Part shown: piece after piece, positions 18,436-28,229 of the stretch
Layout of the letters: the number at the start of each line of letters is the position of its first letter
How positions within the stretch are numbered: position 1 is the first letter of the stretch
Position numbers and translations under genes: made by a program
Source of the DNA: an uncultured Brachyspira sp.
GTDB taxonomy: Bacteria; Spirochaetota; Brachyspiria; Brachyspirales; Brachyspiraceae
Direction of reading: 5' to 3'
DNA length: 64,000 nt
Assembly (NCBI RefSeq): GCF_910578695.1
Contig: NZ_CAJTQJ010000005.1
Location: 58,730-122,729 of the forward strand
The notes under the pieces: model-generated
The model's database searches: none
Told to the model about the DNA's origin: nothing
Seen by the model: the letters and a program-made list of their open reading frames with translations, nothing else

Positions 18436-18981
18436 ATGATTTCAAAAGAAGAAATACTCAAAGCAAGCAGAGAGCTTATAAAAAAGAAAGGACTTAATTC
18501 TATTAATATGCGTTCTTTAGCAGAAGCAGCAAATATATCTGTAGGTTCTATTTATAATTTTTTCAAATCAAAAGATGAGCTCACAATTGCAGTTATTTCA
18601 AGTGTATGGTTTGATATATTTCATACTCAAAATATTTCTTTGGAATCTGATAATTTTATTAATATTATAGATACTATTTTTTACTGTTTAGATAATGGAA
18701 ATAAAAAATATCCAAATTTTTTTTCTATGCATTCTACAATGATATTTGGAAAGAATAAAGATAAAGGAATTAAAATGATGAATCATATAAAAAAGCATAT
18801 CAGAGATAATTTGTATAAAACTTTGATGAATGATAAAAGAGTAAAAGAAGATGCATTTAATGATAATTTCACTGCTGATAAATTTATTGATATTATATTT
18901 TCTTTTATCATTACTTATATTATAAATGGTAATTATGACAGCTCTTCTATAAAAGAGATAATTAGAAGAACTATTTATTAG
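18436..18981 (+). CDS. TetR/AcrR-family transcriptional regulator
   Basis: 181 aa. The N-terminal helix-turn-helix is clear: EILKASRELIKKKGLNSINM then LAEAANISVGSIYNFFKSKD (residues about 5-52). The C-terminal ligand domain is divergent, as usual. No Shine-Dalgarno precedes the ATG at 18436. It lies 27 bases upstream of the ABC exporter pair on the same strand and is probably their repressor through the 13-bp palindrome at 18240. Inducer unknown. Confidence 0.92.
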   Translation: MISKEEILKASRELIKKKGLNSINMRSLAEAANISVGSIYNFFKSKDELTIAVISSVWFDIFHTQNISLESDNFINIIDTIFYCLDNGNKKYPNFFSMHSTMIFGKNKDKGIKMMNHIKKHIRDNLYKTLMNDKRVKEDAFNDNFTADKFIDIIFSFIITYIINGNYDSSSIKEIIRRTIY

Positions 18982-19008
18982 TATATAAATAAAAATACAG
19001 AGGATTTT

Positions 19009-20736
19009 ATGATTAATAAAAGGCTTATATCTTTAATGGGAAATGCCAAAAAATATATAGCTTGGCATGTTATAATACAGCTTATTAATTTATGTCTTAA
19101 TATAACAGCTGTATTTTTTATGGCTGATATTATACAAAAAGCGGCTTATGGAAATATTATAAAAGAGGATTTAATAAAAGTATCTGCTGCTATTTTTATT
19201 ATAGTGATACTTAGATTTAGATTTAATATTTTAATGTCTGATATGTCATACAATGCTTCTGGAAGAGTTAAGCAAATTTTAAGAGAAAAAATATATTCTA
19301 AACTTCTCATATTAGGAAGCAGATATAAAGAAAAGTTTTCAACAAGCGAGATAGTACAAATATCTATGGAAGGTGTTGATCAATTAGAGATATATTTTTC
19401 ACGCTATTTGCCTCAGTTTTTTTATAGTATGATAGCCCCTATAATTCTTTTTGCGGTTCTTTCTTTTATCAGTTTAAAATCAGCTTTTATACTTTTAATA
19501 TGTGTTCCTCTTATACCTATATCAATAATTGCTGTAGTTAAAATTGCTAAAAAAATATTAAAAAAATATTGGGGAAGCTATAGTGATTTAGGAGAAATAT
19601 TTTTAGAAAATATTCAGGGACTTACCACTTTAAAAATATATAAAGCAGATGAAAAGAAAAATGAGGAGATGAATATAGAAGCTGAGAAATTTAGAATTGC
19701 TACTATGAATCTTTTATTTATGCAGTTAAACTCTATAACTATAATGGATATAATTGCTTATGGAGGTGCTGCTTTAGGTATTATAGTTTCTATGCTTGAA
19801 TATATGAAAGGCAGTATAAATTTAGCAGGCACATTTTCTATAATAATGCTTTCAGCTGAGTTTTTCATTCCGTTAAGACTTTTAGGCTCTTTTTTTCATA
19901 TAGCTATGAATGGAATGTCTGCAAGCGATAAGATGTTTGAAATACTTGATATGATAGAAGATGATAAAAGAATAAATAATATAAATAAATACAATGAAGA
20001 GATTACTTTTAAAGATGTAAGTTTTTCATACAATGAAGATAACACTATACTTAAAAATATAAATATGACTATAAAAGAAAAATCATTTGTATCAATAGTT
20101 GGAGTTTCTGGTTCTGGTAAAAGCACTATTGCAGGATTAATATCATTAAAAAATGAAAATTATAAAGGCTCTATAAAGATAGGGGATATAGAACTTTCCT
20201 CTATTAATAAATCTGATTTGCATAAAAAAATAGTTTCGGTTGATCATAACGGCTATTTATTTGAAGGCACTGTATATGATAATTTAAAAATGGCTGGAGA
20301 TAATATAACAGAAAATGAAATGAATGAAGCATTAAAGCAGGCTGAACTTTATGATTTTTTACAGTCTGAAAACGGACTTAATACAAAAATAATGGAAAAT
20401 GCCGCTAATCTTTCAGGGGGACAGAAGCAGAGATTAGCTTTAGCAAGAGCAATACTTTTTGATGCGGATATATATATATTTGATGAGGCTTCTTCAAATG
20501 TTGATACTGAAAGTGAGGAGAGCATTATGAATATAATAAGAGATATAGCTGAAGAAAAAACTGTTATACTTATATCGCATAGACTTTATAATTGTATTCT
20601 TTCGGATAATATATATTTCTTAAAAGACGGAATCATAATTGAAGAGGGTACTCATAATCAATTAATGAATTTACAAGGAGAGTATGCTAAAATTTATAAT
20701 GAGCAGACTAATTTAGAGAGCATAACTAGATTATAA
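19009..20736 (+). CDS. ABC exporter half-transporter, CydD-like
   Basis: 575 aa: an N-terminal membrane domain (six helices, about 1-300) fused to an ATPase domain with Walker A GVSGSGKST (about 365), signature LSGGQKQR (about 468), Walker B ADIYIFDEAS and the switch His in LISHRLYN. The membrane part, with GLTTLKIYKAD and AEFFIPLRLLGSFFHIAMNG, resembles CydD-type exporters. AGAGGA precedes the start. With the next gene it forms a heterodimer. No cytochrome bd genes are nearby, so the CydDC thiol-export role cannot be assumed; drug or toxin export under TetR control is equally likely. Confidence 0.93.
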   Translation: MINKRLISLMGNAKKYIAWHVIIQLINLCLNITAVFFMADIIQKAAYGNIIKEDLIKVSAAIFIIVILRFRFNILMSDMSYNASGRVKQILREKIYSKLLILGSRYKEKFSTSEIVQISMEGVDQLEIYFSRYLPQFFYSMIAPIILFAVLSFISLKSAFILLICVPLIPISIIAVVKIAKKILKKYWGSYSDLGEIFLENIQGLTTLKIYKADEKKNEEMNIEAEKFRIATMNLLFMQLNSITIMDIIAYGGAALGIIVSMLEYMKGSINLAGTFSIIMLSAEFFIPLRLLGSFFHIAMNGMSASDKMFEILDMIEDDKRINNINKYNEEITFKDVSFSYNEDNTILKNINMTIKEKSFVSIVGVSGSGKSTIAGLISLKNENYKGSIKIGDIELSSINKSDLHKKIVSVDHNGYLFEGTVYDNLKMAGDNITENEMNEALKQAELYDFLQSENGLNTKIMENAANLSGGQKQRLALARAILFDADIYIFDEASSNVDTESEESIMNIIRDIAEEKTVILISHRLYNCILSDNIYFLKDGIIIEEGTHNQLMNLQGEYAKIYNEQTNLESITRL

Positions 20737-20760
20737 AGTTTAATAAATAGGAGTTTAATA

Positions 20761-22419
20761 ATGAGAAGAAGCGGTATAAAAATTATGGCACAGCTAATTG
20801 TTTTGATTGCTCCGCTTATGCATATTATGATATTAGCTGTAATTACAGGCGTATTAGGTTTTTTATGTGCAATATTTATAACTATATTAGGCGGATATGC
20901 TGTTTTAACATATTTAGGCTTAAGTTCAGTATTTAGTATAAAAACAATATTTATAACTATTTTAGTAATTGCAGTTTCAAGAGGAATACTTCATTATATA
21001 GAACAGCTTAGCAATCATTTTATAGCATTCAAATTATTAGCATTGATAAGAGATAAAATTTTTAAAGCTTTAAGAAAATTATCTCCTGCAAAACTTGAGG
21101 GAAAAGATAAAGGAAATTTAATAGCATTAATCACAAGCGATATAGAATTATTGGAGGTTTTTTATGCTCATACTATTTCTCCTATAGCAATAGCAGTATT
21201 AACTTCTTTTATAATGATAGTTTTTATAGGAAGTTTTAATATTATATTGGGTGCTGAGGCTCTTTTGGGGTATTTTACTATAGGCTTTATTATTCCATAT
21301 TTTTCATCAAAGTTCGGTAAAAATGACGGAATGACTTATAGAAATGATTTTGGAAAATTAAATAGTTATTTTCTTGATAGTTTAAGGGGTATAAAAGAGA
21401 TACTTCAATTCGGATATGCTGAGAAAAGAAGTAAAAATATAGAAATTAAAACTGATAATTTAATGTATTTAAATAAAAAGCTTAAAAAATATGAAGGTTT
21501 TATATCGGGTATAACATCTTCTGCAGTATCAATATTTATATTGGCAGTACTCATTACAAGTATTATAATGTCAAAAGATACAAATTTAAATTTTGCAGAT
21601 ATTATAATACCAACTATAGCTATGGCAAGTTCATTTGGGCCTGTTATAGCATTAAGCAGTTTATCTAATAATTTATTTATGACTTTAGCTAGCGGAGAGA
21701 GGGTGCTGAATTTACTTGCTGAAAAACCTGCTGTAGAAGAAGTTTATGACGGTAAAAAAGATTTGATTTTTAGCAATGCTGAATGCGAAAAAGTATACTT
21801 TGATTATGAAGGCGATAATATATTAAAAGATTATAATTTGTATATAGAGCCTAATAAAATAATAGGTATAAGCGGAAAAAGCGGAAGCGGTAAATCTACT
21901 CTTTTAAAATTATTTATGCGTTTTTGGGATACAAAGAAAGGAAATATAAAAATATCTGATACCAATATAAAAGATATTAATACAGATACTTTAAGAAATA
22001 TTGAAAGCTATGTAACTCAGGAAACTTCCATTTTTAAAGATACTATAGAAAATAATATAAAAATTGCAAATCCTAATGCCTCTTATGAAGAAGTTGCTGA
22101 AGCCTGCAAGAAAGCATCTTTACATGATTTTATAATGACTTTGCCCAATGGCTATAATACAAATATAGGAGAGCTTGGAGATACATTATCCGGAGGAGAA
22201 AAGCAGAGAATAGCTATAGCCAGAAGTTTTTTACATAAAGCCCCTTTTATACTTCTTGATGAACCTACGAGTAATTTAGATAGTTTGAATGAAGCTGTTA
22301 TATTGAAATCTATAAAAGATAATAGCAAAGAGAGAACTATTATACTTGTTTCTCATAGGCTTTCAACTCTGAATATAGCAGATAAAGTTTATAAAATGAA
22401 AACTGACAGAGTAAGTTAA
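20761..22419 (+). CDS. ABC exporter half-transporter, CydC-like
   Basis: 552 aa, same domain order as its partner. The membrane domain has RGILHYIEQLSNHFIAFKL and SPAKLEGKDKGNLIALITSD, which are CydC-like phrases. The ATPase domain has Walker A GKSGSGKST (about 375), signature LSGGEKQR (about 478), Walker B APFILLDEPTSNLDS and VSHRLSTL. The gap to the upstream subunit is 24 bases with an AGGAG site. In this subunit the catalytic Glu after Walker B is present, so both ATP sites could be active. Confidence 0.93.
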   Translation: MRRSGIKIMAQLIVLIAPLMHIMILAVITGVLGFLCAIFITILGGYAVLTYLGLSSVFSIKTIFITILVIAVSRGILHYIEQLSNHFIAFKLLALIRDKIFKALRKLSPAKLEGKDKGNLIALITSDIELLEVFYAHTISPIAIAVLTSFIMIVFIGSFNIILGAEALLGYFTIGFIIPYFSSKFGKNDGMTYRNDFGKLNSYFLDSLRGIKEILQFGYAEKRSKNIEIKTDNLMYLNKKLKKYEGFISGITSSAVSIFILAVLITSIIMSKDTNLNFADIIIPTIAMASSFGPVIALSSLSNNLFMTLASGERVLNLLAEKPAVEEVYDGKKDLIFSNAECEKVYFDYEGDNILKDYNLYIEPNKIIGISGKSGSGKSTLLKLFMRFWDTKKGNIKISDTNIKDINTDTLRNIESYVTQETSIFKDTIENNIKIANPNASYEEVAEACKKASLHDFIMTLPNGYNTNIGELGDTLSGGEKQRIAIARSFLHKAPFILLDEPTSNLDSLNEAVILKSIKDNSKERTIILVSHRLSTLNIADKVYKMKTDRVS

Positions 22420-22431
22420 TACAAATAAAAA

Positions 22432-22472
22432 AAATCCAAGCATATTTTTTTTAATATACTTGGATTTATAAA
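22432..22472. terminator. Bidirectional terminator between the ABC exporter and pot operons
   Basis: AAATCCAAG (22432-22440) with CTTGGATTT (22459-22467), 9-bp stem, with A-run to the left and TATAAAAT to the right. It separates convergent operons. Confidence 0.8.
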
Positions 22473-22475
22473 ATA

Positions 22476-23678
22476 TTAATTATCTCTTTTTCTCATTTTA
22501 CGAAGCACTATAATAACAATGCATAGCAGTACTATAATACCCAAAGAAACAGGTATTGTCCAGCCTTTATATGTAGAATCATTAGAAAGAATTTCATTCC
22601 ATAAATCTTCCATTAATATATTAGCTTCATCAGGCAAAGTTATATAAACCTCGCAGTTATCTAAAATTCTCTGCTCTGGGTATATTATTTTATTATTTTT
22701 AGTTTTGCTGTTCATTATATTAATAGCTCCTTCATTAGGAGATGCATAATTAATAAACTCTATATTAGCCAAAGCTATTTCAGGTTCTGATAAAAAATTA
22801 ATATACATTTCTGCCAATTCAGGATAAGCTGAAGAAGAAGGTATGCATATAGAATCTACAAATAGATTAGCACCTTTTTCAGGTATAACAAAGTTTAAAT
22901 CAGGATTGCTTTCAATCATAGATAAAGAATCTCCTGCATAATAAACTCCTATAGAAGCCTCTCCTGATTCCATTTTATCATATATCTCATCCATTACATA
23001 AGACTGTACTAAAGGTTTTTGCTGCTTTAAAATTTTTGCACATTCTCTTAACTGCATTTCATTAGATGTATTTAGAGAATAACCTAAATATGCCTCTGCT
23101 ACCCCAAAAGCATCTCTAGGGTTATAATACATAAGTATTTGTCCTTTATATTTTTCATCAAAAAGTATTTTCCAATCTATATCTTTTTCATCTTCATCTA
23201 CTAATTGTCTGTTATAAATTATTCCTGTTACTCCCCAAGTATAAGGCACAGAATATTCCCCTGTAGGGTCAAACGGAAGATTTGTAAATCTTTTAGATAT
23301 ATTAGTATAAGCTGGTATATTATTAAAATTTAATTTCCTTACTAAATTTTCTCTTATAAGTCTTTCAATCATATAATCTGAAGGTATAATAATATCATAC
23401 TGAATTCCTCCCACTTTTAACTTTATATACATCTCTTCATTAGATGCAAAAGTAGAATAATTAACTTTTATTCCAGTAAGCTCTTCAAATGCTTTGTTTA
23501 CATTTAATGATCCTTCTGAGCCGTCTGATATATATTCTCCCCAATTATAAACATTAATGGATAAATTCTCTCCCTTATATTTATGATAATAATTTTCATC
23601 AAATTTTATAAGTTCAAAAGTCTGTCCGTTTGCCGCTATAATAATTAACATTAAAAAGGCAAAAATTTTTTTTATCAT
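22476..23678 (-). CDS. potD: Polyamine ABC transporter substrate-binding protein, C-terminally membrane-anchored
   Basis: 400 aa. N-terminal signal sequence (about 1-19, then GQTFELI). Mature PotD fold with LSINVYNWGEYI (about 40), QYDIIIPSDYMIERLI (about 95), SVPYTWGVTGIIYN (about 140) and IGVYYAGDSLSMIES (about 230). It binds spermidine or putrescine in the periplasm and delivers it to PotBC. Odd point: a second hydrophobic helix at the extreme C-terminus (about 374-391, VSLGIIVLLCIVIIVLR) followed by RKMRKRDN, which would tether it to the inner membrane. No lipobox is present, so this helix may replace lipid anchoring. Last gene of potABCD; AAAGGAG precedes it. Confidence 0.93.
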   Translation of the reverse strand: MIKKIFAFLMLIIIAANGQTFELIKFDENYYHKYKGENLSINVYNWGEYISDGSEGSLNVNKAFEELTGIKVNYSTFASNEEMYIKLKVGGIQYDIIIPSDYMIERLIRENLVRKLNFNNIPAYTNISKRFTNLPFDPTGEYSVPYTWGVTGIIYNRQLVDEDEKDIDWKILFDEKYKGQILMYYNPRDAFGVAEAYLGYSLNTSNEMQLRECAKILKQQKPLVQSYVMDEIYDKMESGEASIGVYYAGDSLSMIESNPDLNFVIPEKGANLFVDSICIPSSSAYPELAEMYINFLSEPEIALANIEFINYASPNEGAINIMNSKTKNNKIIYPEQRILDNCEVYITLPDEANILMEDLWNEILSNDSTYKGWTIPVSLGIIVLLCIVIIVLRKMRKRDN

Positions 23679-23708
23679 TTTATATTCTCCTTTAATTTAA
23701 ATACTTTA

Positions 23709-24518
23709 TTAATATTTATTTATTTTTCTTTTTAACTGCATCAAATATTTTTCTTTTTTTATCTCTTTTAAATTTACAATAATAAGGCTTATAAGCACAA
23801 TTATGAATATAACAGTAGATATAGCATTAATTTCAGGGCTTACTCTTTTTCTAGTCATAGAATAAATGGTTATAGGCAAAGTCTGAGATGTAATTCCAGA
23901 AGTAAAATAACTCACTACAAAATCATCTAATGAATAAGTTAATGACATCAAAAAACCTGCAAGTATTCCGGGAAGTATATCAGGTATAACAACTTTCCAA
24001 AAAGCCATTGAAGGAGTACAGCCCAAATCTAATGCAGCTTCATACAAGCTATTATCCTGATGTCTTAATTTCGGCAGAACATTTAATATAACATAAGGAA
24101 CATTAAAAGTTATATGTGCTAAAATCAAAGTTGTAAAGCCGAATTTTAATTTCATTATTACAAATAAAAGCATTAAAGATATTCCTGTTACAATTTCAGG
24201 ATTTATTATAGATATATAAGTAATGCCCATAACAGCATTTTTCATTTTTTTATTAAAACCATTTATACCAATAGCTGCAGCTGTTCCTAATATAGTAGCA
24301 AGTATAGATGAAGCTGCCGCCACTATTATAGTATTAAGAAATGAACTTAGTATTAAATCATTAGAAAATAATTCTTTATACCAATGCAAAGTAAAGCCTG
24401 TAAATACTCCTCTTCCTCTGGCTTTATTAAAAGAGAAAAAAATCAGTATAGCTATAGGGGCATATAAAAATAAAAATATAAAAGATATATACACTCTTGA
24501 AAATATTTTCTTTAACAT
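23709..24518 (-). CDS. potC: Polyamine ABC transporter permease
   Basis: About 269 aa from the ATG at 24518, preceded by AAAGGAT at the right distance; an in-frame ATG 21 bases upstream (24539) has no ribosome site. Six membrane helices; the ATPase-coupling EAA loop reads YEAALDLGCTPSMAFWKVVIP (about 170-190, shown here only as its key residues E-A-A---G). Forms the channel together with PotB. It follows potB with a gap of about 30 bases and is followed by potD. Confidence 0.94.
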   Translation of the reverse strand: MLKKIFSRVYISFIFLFLYAPIAILIFFSFNKARGRGVFTGFTLHWYKELFSNDLILSSFLNTIIVAAASSILATILGTAAAIGINGFNKKMKNAVMGITYISIINPEIVTGISLMLLFVIMKLKFGFTTLILAHITFNVPYVILNVLPKLRHQDNSLYEAALDLGCTPSMAFWKVVIPDILPGILAGFLMSLTYSLDDFVVSYFTSGITSQTLPITIYSMTRKRVSPEINAISTVIFIIVLISLIIVNLKEIKKEKYLMQLKRKINKY

Positions 24519-24547
24519 AACGGCATATCCTTTATCCATTATTAAAA

Positions 24548-25357
24548 TTATAAAAACATACCATCAACATCTTCATCATCTACCTGCTGCATAAGCATAA
24601 TAGCACATAAAGATATTACAATTAATACTAAACTTATAGCAGAGCCTAAATTAGGATTATAAGACATACCTAAAAACTGCATTTCTATCAAATCGCCTAT
24701 AAGAATATTGGATCCTCCGAGCATACGGGAAATTACAAATGTGCTTACAGCCGCTACAAACACCATAGTAACGCCTGCCGCCATACCGGGAAGACTTAAT
24801 GGAAATATTATTTTACTGAAAACATTAAAAGAATTAGCTCCCAAATCCTGAGATGCTTCTATTAAACTTTGATGTATTTTAGTCATTATAGAATAAAGAG
24901 GAAGTATCATAAATGGAAGACAATTATAAACCATTCCTATTAATACTGCTGCCTGAGTATTTATAAGTTTTAAAGGAGAAAATCCCATAAATATAAGCAT
25001 TCTATTAATAACGCCGTTATTTTCAAGTATAGTCATCCAAGCATAAGTTCTAAGAAGGAAATTCATCCACATAGGAAGCATTACAAGCATTATCAAAGCA
25101 TGCTGAATAGTTTTATTCTGCCTTGATATATAAAAAGAAAGTGGATATGCTAAAATCAGACATATAATAGTAGCAGCAGCAGCAAGTATTACAGAGCGTA
25201 TTATAACAGGGGTAAATGCTGTAACATTAGCAAAATTATTAAGAGTGAAATTTCCGCTTTGATCTGTAAAAGCAAAATATATAACTAAAATAAGAGGAAC
25301 TAATACAAAAACTAATGTCCAAATTAAATATGGTACAGCAGGTATCTTTGTTTTCAT
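24548..25357 (-). CDS. potB: Polyamine ABC transporter permease
   Basis: 269 aa with six membrane helices. The EAA loop is [20 protein letters not shown] (about 165-184), the contact for PotA. N-terminal helix [20 protein letters not shown]. The start overlaps the potA stop by 4 bases (translational coupling). An acidic tail [11 protein letters not shown] closes the protein. Confidence 0.94.
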   Translation of the reverse strand: MKTKIPAVPYLIWTLVFVLVPLILVIYFAFTDQSGNFTLNNFANVTAFTPVIIRSVILAAAATIICLILAYPLSFYISRQNKTIQHALIMLVMLPMWMNFLLRTYAWMTILENNGVINRMLIFMGFSPLKLINTQAAVLIGMVYNCLPFMILPLYSIMTKIHQSLIEASQDLGANSFNVFSKIIFPLSLPGMAAGVTMVFVAAVSTFVISRMLGGSNILIGDLIEMQFLGMSYNPNLGSAISLVLIVISLCAIMLMQQVDDEDVDGMFL

Positions 25358-26412
25358 ATCATCACCTCTTCTTCAGTTTTTTTCATAATATGTATATTTT
25401 CTTTAGCAATATCTATTCCTATTTCAGTACCAGCCTCCCATTTCTCTGTAGAATGTATTATCCATTTATATCCATGTGCATCAAGTATCATTTCAAAATG
25501 TACGCCTTTAAATATGGCTGATTCTACCAATCCCGATATATTAGCATTATCAGCAGGCACTACTATAATATCTTCAGGGCGAATAACAACATCAACTTTT
25601 TCCAGCTTTTCAAATCCTTTATCAACGCAGTCAAATACATATCCTGCAAACTCTACAACATAATCATCATGCATTATACCGTCTATAATATTGCTCTCTC
25701 CTATAAAGTCGGCTATAAATGCATTTTTAGGTTCATTATATATATCTTCAGGAGTGCCAATCTGCAGTATTTCGCCGTCTTTCATAACAGCAACCGTATC
25801 GCTCATTGTTAATGCTTCTTCCTGATCATGAGTTACATATACGAAAGTGATTTCTAATGACTGCTGAATTTTCTTTAATTCTATTTGCATTTCCTTTCTA
25901 AGTTTTAAATCCAATGCTCCCAAAGGCTCATCAAGAAGAAGAACTCTAGGCTTATTAATAAGTGCTCTTGCAATGGCTACTCTCTGCTGCTGTCCGCCTG
26001 AAAGTCTGTTAATATTTCTGCTGCCGTAATTTTCTAAATTAACCATTTTAAGCATTTGATAAACTCTGTCTTTAATTTCTGATTTAGGAACATTTTTTAA
26101 ATTAAGTCCGAATGCAATATTTTCAAAAACATTAAGATGAGGAAATAATGCATATCGCTGAAAAACAGTATTAACTTCTCTTTTGTAAGGAGGAGTATCA
26201 TTTATAACTTTACCGTCAAAAAGCACCTCTCCTGAATTAGGCTTTATAAAACCTGCTATAGTTCTTAATATAGTAGTTTTGCCGCAGCCTGAAGGACCTA
26301 AAAGAGTTAAAAATTCTTTATCTTTGATATTAAGATTGAGATTTTCTAATATTGTATTTTCATCGTAGGAAACATTTATATTTTTTAAAGACACGATAAT
26401 ATTATCGCTCAT
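25354..26412 (-). CDS. potA: Polyamine ABC transporter ATPase
   Basis: 352 aa from the ATG at 26412, which has AGGGAG at 26420-26425 and gives [17 protein letters not shown], the normal PotA start; the frame stays open upstream but that part is leader RNA. Walker [10 protein letters not shown] (about 40), Q-loop, signature [15 protein letters not shown] (about 140), Walker [12 protein letters not shown] and the switch His in [10 protein letters not shown] are all present. The C-terminal TOBE-like domain begins at about 240 ([16 protein letters not shown]). First gene of potABCD. Its ribosome site lies inside a predicted stem of the leader, suggesting control of translation. Confidence 0.95.
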   Translation of the reverse strand: MSDNIIVSLKNINVSYDENTILENLNLNIKDKEFLTLLGPSGCGKTTILRTIAGFIKPNSGEVLFDGKVINDTPPYKREVNTVFQRYALFPHLNVFENIAFGLNLKNVPKSEIKDRVYQMLKMVNLENYGSRNINRLSGGQQQRVAIARALINKPRVLLLDEPLGALDLKLRKEMQIELKKIQQSLEITFVYVTHDQEEALTMSDTVAVMKDGEILQIGTPEDIYNEPKNAFIADFIGESNIIDGIMHDDYVVEFAGYVFDCVDKGFEKLEKVDVVIRPEDIIVVPADNANISGLVESAIFKGVHFEMILDAHGYKWIIHSTEKWEAGTEIGIDIAKENIHIMKKTEEEVMI

Positions 26413-26629
26413 ACAACGACTCCCTATGCGTATATTTGCAATAGCCTCCGTAAAATTACGTATATACATTTAACGTATAAAACGCAGTTTACTCGTCGCT
26501 TACCCGCATAGGGTTTTTTTCGTTCTAGCTAATTTATAGATGATAACTATTAATAAGCCTTTCTTAGTCAACAGATACACCTGCAAAGAATATCTATTAC
26601 TCGAGCTATTGCATAATCATTTTTTATTG
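26413..26629 (-). promoter_or_regulatory. Candidate structured 5' leader (riboswitch-like) of the pot operon
   Basis: About 217 nt between the predicted start of transcription and the potA ATG, richer in G, C and CpG than its surroundings. Pairings seen: CCCTATGCG with CGCATAGGG (plus-strand 26422-26430 and 26505-26513), the latter pairing covering the GGGAG ribosome site; TGCAATAGC with GCTATTGCA (26437-26445 and 26605-26613), which crosses the first; and a local double helix of TAGCT/AGCTA (26526-26530, 26604-26608) and ATAGAT/ATCTAT (26536-26541, 26592-26597). The local helix and the long pairing share bases, so they exclude each other. I do not recognise any known riboswitch class. Confidence 0.55.
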
Positions 26630-26635
26630 TCTTTC

Positions 26636-26663
26636 ACTATAATATAAATATAAATAATGTCAA
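26636..26663 (-). promoter_or_regulatory. Sigma-70 promoter of the pot operon
   Basis: On the minus strand TTGACA (26658-26663), 16-nt spacer, TATAGT (26636-26641). Predicted start of transcription near 26629. Confidence 0.7.
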
Positions 26664-26712
26664 TACTATATTATAATTTTTTTGTTTAATAATATATATA
26701 TAAAATTATTTT

Positions 26713-27216
26713 TTAAATACTATAAATATAAACATTTTCTTCTATATCTTCATTTTCTATTTTAAGAGTATTTTTTTTGCCGGAATCTTTAAATCCGTTC
26801 TTTTCATAAAATTTTTTAGCCCTTTCATTTTTATCAAAAACGCAAAGACATATATTATTATATCCTAAGCCTTTTATATATTTTACAGCATGCTCAAGCA
26901 GCAGACTTCCTATACCTGAACACTGATATATAGGATGTACATATAATGATATTATTTCTCCATAACCTTCCATATCGCATCTGCTTTTACCATGAGAAAT
27001 AACTGCTATAGGCTTATCATCAATGTATGCTATATGTGCTTCTCTAGTTTTATTATTAATGCCGTCTTCAAACTCTTCGCACCAATCATCTAAATATATA
27101 TTTTTTAAATATGAATCAGGTATAATATTTTTATATGTATCTTTCCAGCATATAGCGTGAAGCTTGCTTATATCAAAAACATCTTTTAATTCTGCTTTTT
27201 TTATATCTATATCCAT
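26713..27216 (-). CDS. GNAT-family N-acetyltransferase
   Basis: 167 aa. The acetyl-CoA-binding motif A is in IISLYVHPIYQCSGIGSLLL then EHAVKYI (about 88-115; Q-x-x-G-I-G), and motif B-like ICLCVFDKNERAKKFYEKNG (about 122-141). The substrate cannot be read from sequence; the closest recollection is Rim-like or RNA/protein acetyltransferases of broad type. It stands alone between the pot leader and ruvA on the same strand. Confidence 0.92.
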   Translation of the reverse strand: MDIDIKKAELKDVFDISKLHAICWKDTYKNIIPDSYLKNIYLDDWCEEFEDGINNKTREAHIAYIDDKPIAVISHGKSRCDMEGYGEIISLYVHPIYQCSGIGSLLLEHAVKYIKGLGYNNICLCVFDKNERAKKFYEKNGFKDSGKKNTLKIENEDIEENVYIYSI

Positions 27217-27313
27217 TAATTATACCTCTTATAATAATGATTATTATTAAGCAAAATTATATATCTATAATAAGTAATTTTCAATTATTTATTTTTTATA
27301 TTTTGATAAAAAA

Positions 27314-27892
27314 TTATAAACTGCTGAGATTTCTTAAAGCATTGCTTATCAAATCTTCTGCAGACATATTCTCTTTATTTTCTATAGAAGATAAAGCCCT
27401 AACAGCTTCATTATTTGAAAAACCTAATGATATCAAAGCTTTTATAACATCGCTTTCGTTATCATTATTAACTGAAGATTTTGAAATATTAATATCGATT
27501 TTTTCTATTTTATCTCTAAGCTCAAATAAAAGTTTTTCAGCCTTTTTTACTCCCATACCTGATACTTTTTTAAGTAAATTTATATCCTTATTAAAAAGTA
27601 TATGCATAAGATCATTTATTGAATAGGTAGAAAGTATTTCCATAGCCAATTTCGGTCCTACACCCGAAGCAGATATCAGAGTATTAAACATATTCTTTTC
27701 TTCTCTTGTGAGAAACCCATAAAGTATCATAGCATCTTCTCTATGTATAAGTTTTGTATAAAGTCTTATATTATCATCATTTTTTATATTCATATTTTTT
27801 GATACTATAATCTCATATCCCACGCCATTACAAAGAAGAGCAATGATACCTTCTGATATTATATGTACTTTACCTTCTATAAAAGCAAACAT
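27314..27892 (-). CDS. ruvA: Holliday junction DNA helicase subunit RuvA
   Basis: 192 aa from the ATG at 27892 giving MFAFIEGKVHII, the standard RuvA start; a TTG further upstream is in frame but unlikely. Domain I (OB fold) covers 1-60, domain II has two helix-hairpin-helix motifs (SASGVGPKLAMEIL about 78 and KVSGMGVKKAEKLLFEL about 112), and domain III is the C-terminal RuvB-binding helix bundle (ALISLGFSNNEAVRAL). Tetrameric RuvA holds the four-way junction for RuvB. A 10-12 base duplication (TTTGCTTTTGTTT / TTTGCTTTTA) lies at the start. It follows the HMA gene by about 22 bases. ruvB is not adjacent. Confidence 0.96.
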   Translation of the reverse strand: MFAFIEGKVHIISEGIIALLCNGVGYEIIVSKNMNIKNDDNIRLYTKLIHREDAMILYGFLTREEKNMFNTLISASGVGPKLAMEILSTYSINDLMHILFNKDINLLKKVSGMGVKKAEKLLFELRDKIEKIDINISKSSVNNDNESDVIKALISLGFSNNEAVRALSSIENKENMSAEDLISNALRNLSSL

Positions 27893-27913
27893 AAACAAAA
27901 GCAAACATAAATA

Positions 27914-28123
27914 TTATAAACTAGGTTCGTATTCTAATTCTTTTATTGCCTCAAGCATTTTATCAGTATTTACTTTAGTCTCATCATATTCAACTTCAGC
28001 ACAAGCATTTTCTAAACTCACATTAACTTTGCTTATTCCCTCTAAAGAACTTAATTCTTCATTAACTGCATTAACACAATTTTGACATCCCATACCTTTT
28101 ATTTTTATAGTAACATTTTTCAT
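27914..28123 (-). CDS. Heavy-metal-associated (HMA) domain protein, CopZ-like chaperone
   Basis: 69 aa, one HMA domain. The metal site is GMGCQNCVNAV (residues 10-20, GMxCxxC), followed by the typical LSSLEGISKVNVSLENACAE pattern of a ferredoxin-like fold. Such proteins carry copper(I) to P-type ATPases or bind other soft metals. No copper ATPase or Csp gene is nearby. GGAGC precedes the start. Confidence 0.93.
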   Translation of the reverse strand: MKNVTIKIKGMGCQNCVNAVNEELSSLEGISKVNVSLENACAEVEYDETKVNTDKMLEAIKELEYEPSL

Positions 28124-28229
28124 TTTTTGCTCCTTTGTTTTGATTATCTAATAATAATATACTATATAAGGGTATTTTTCAATAATATTTAACTTATTTT
28201 TTATATTTTTTTATTATATTTAACTATTT

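Noticed and set aside
26413..26469. N-terminal extension of PotA starting at 26469
   Set aside because: The extra 19 residues are not PotA-like and coincide with the paired arm of the leader; the ATG at 26412 has a proper ribosome site.
26413..26640. tmRNA, RNase P RNA or 6S RNA in the GC-rich stretch upstream of potA
   Set aside because: No tRNA-like ends with CCA, no tag-peptide frame and none of the conserved RNase P boxes could be found; the position and the blocked ribosome site fit an mRNA leader better.
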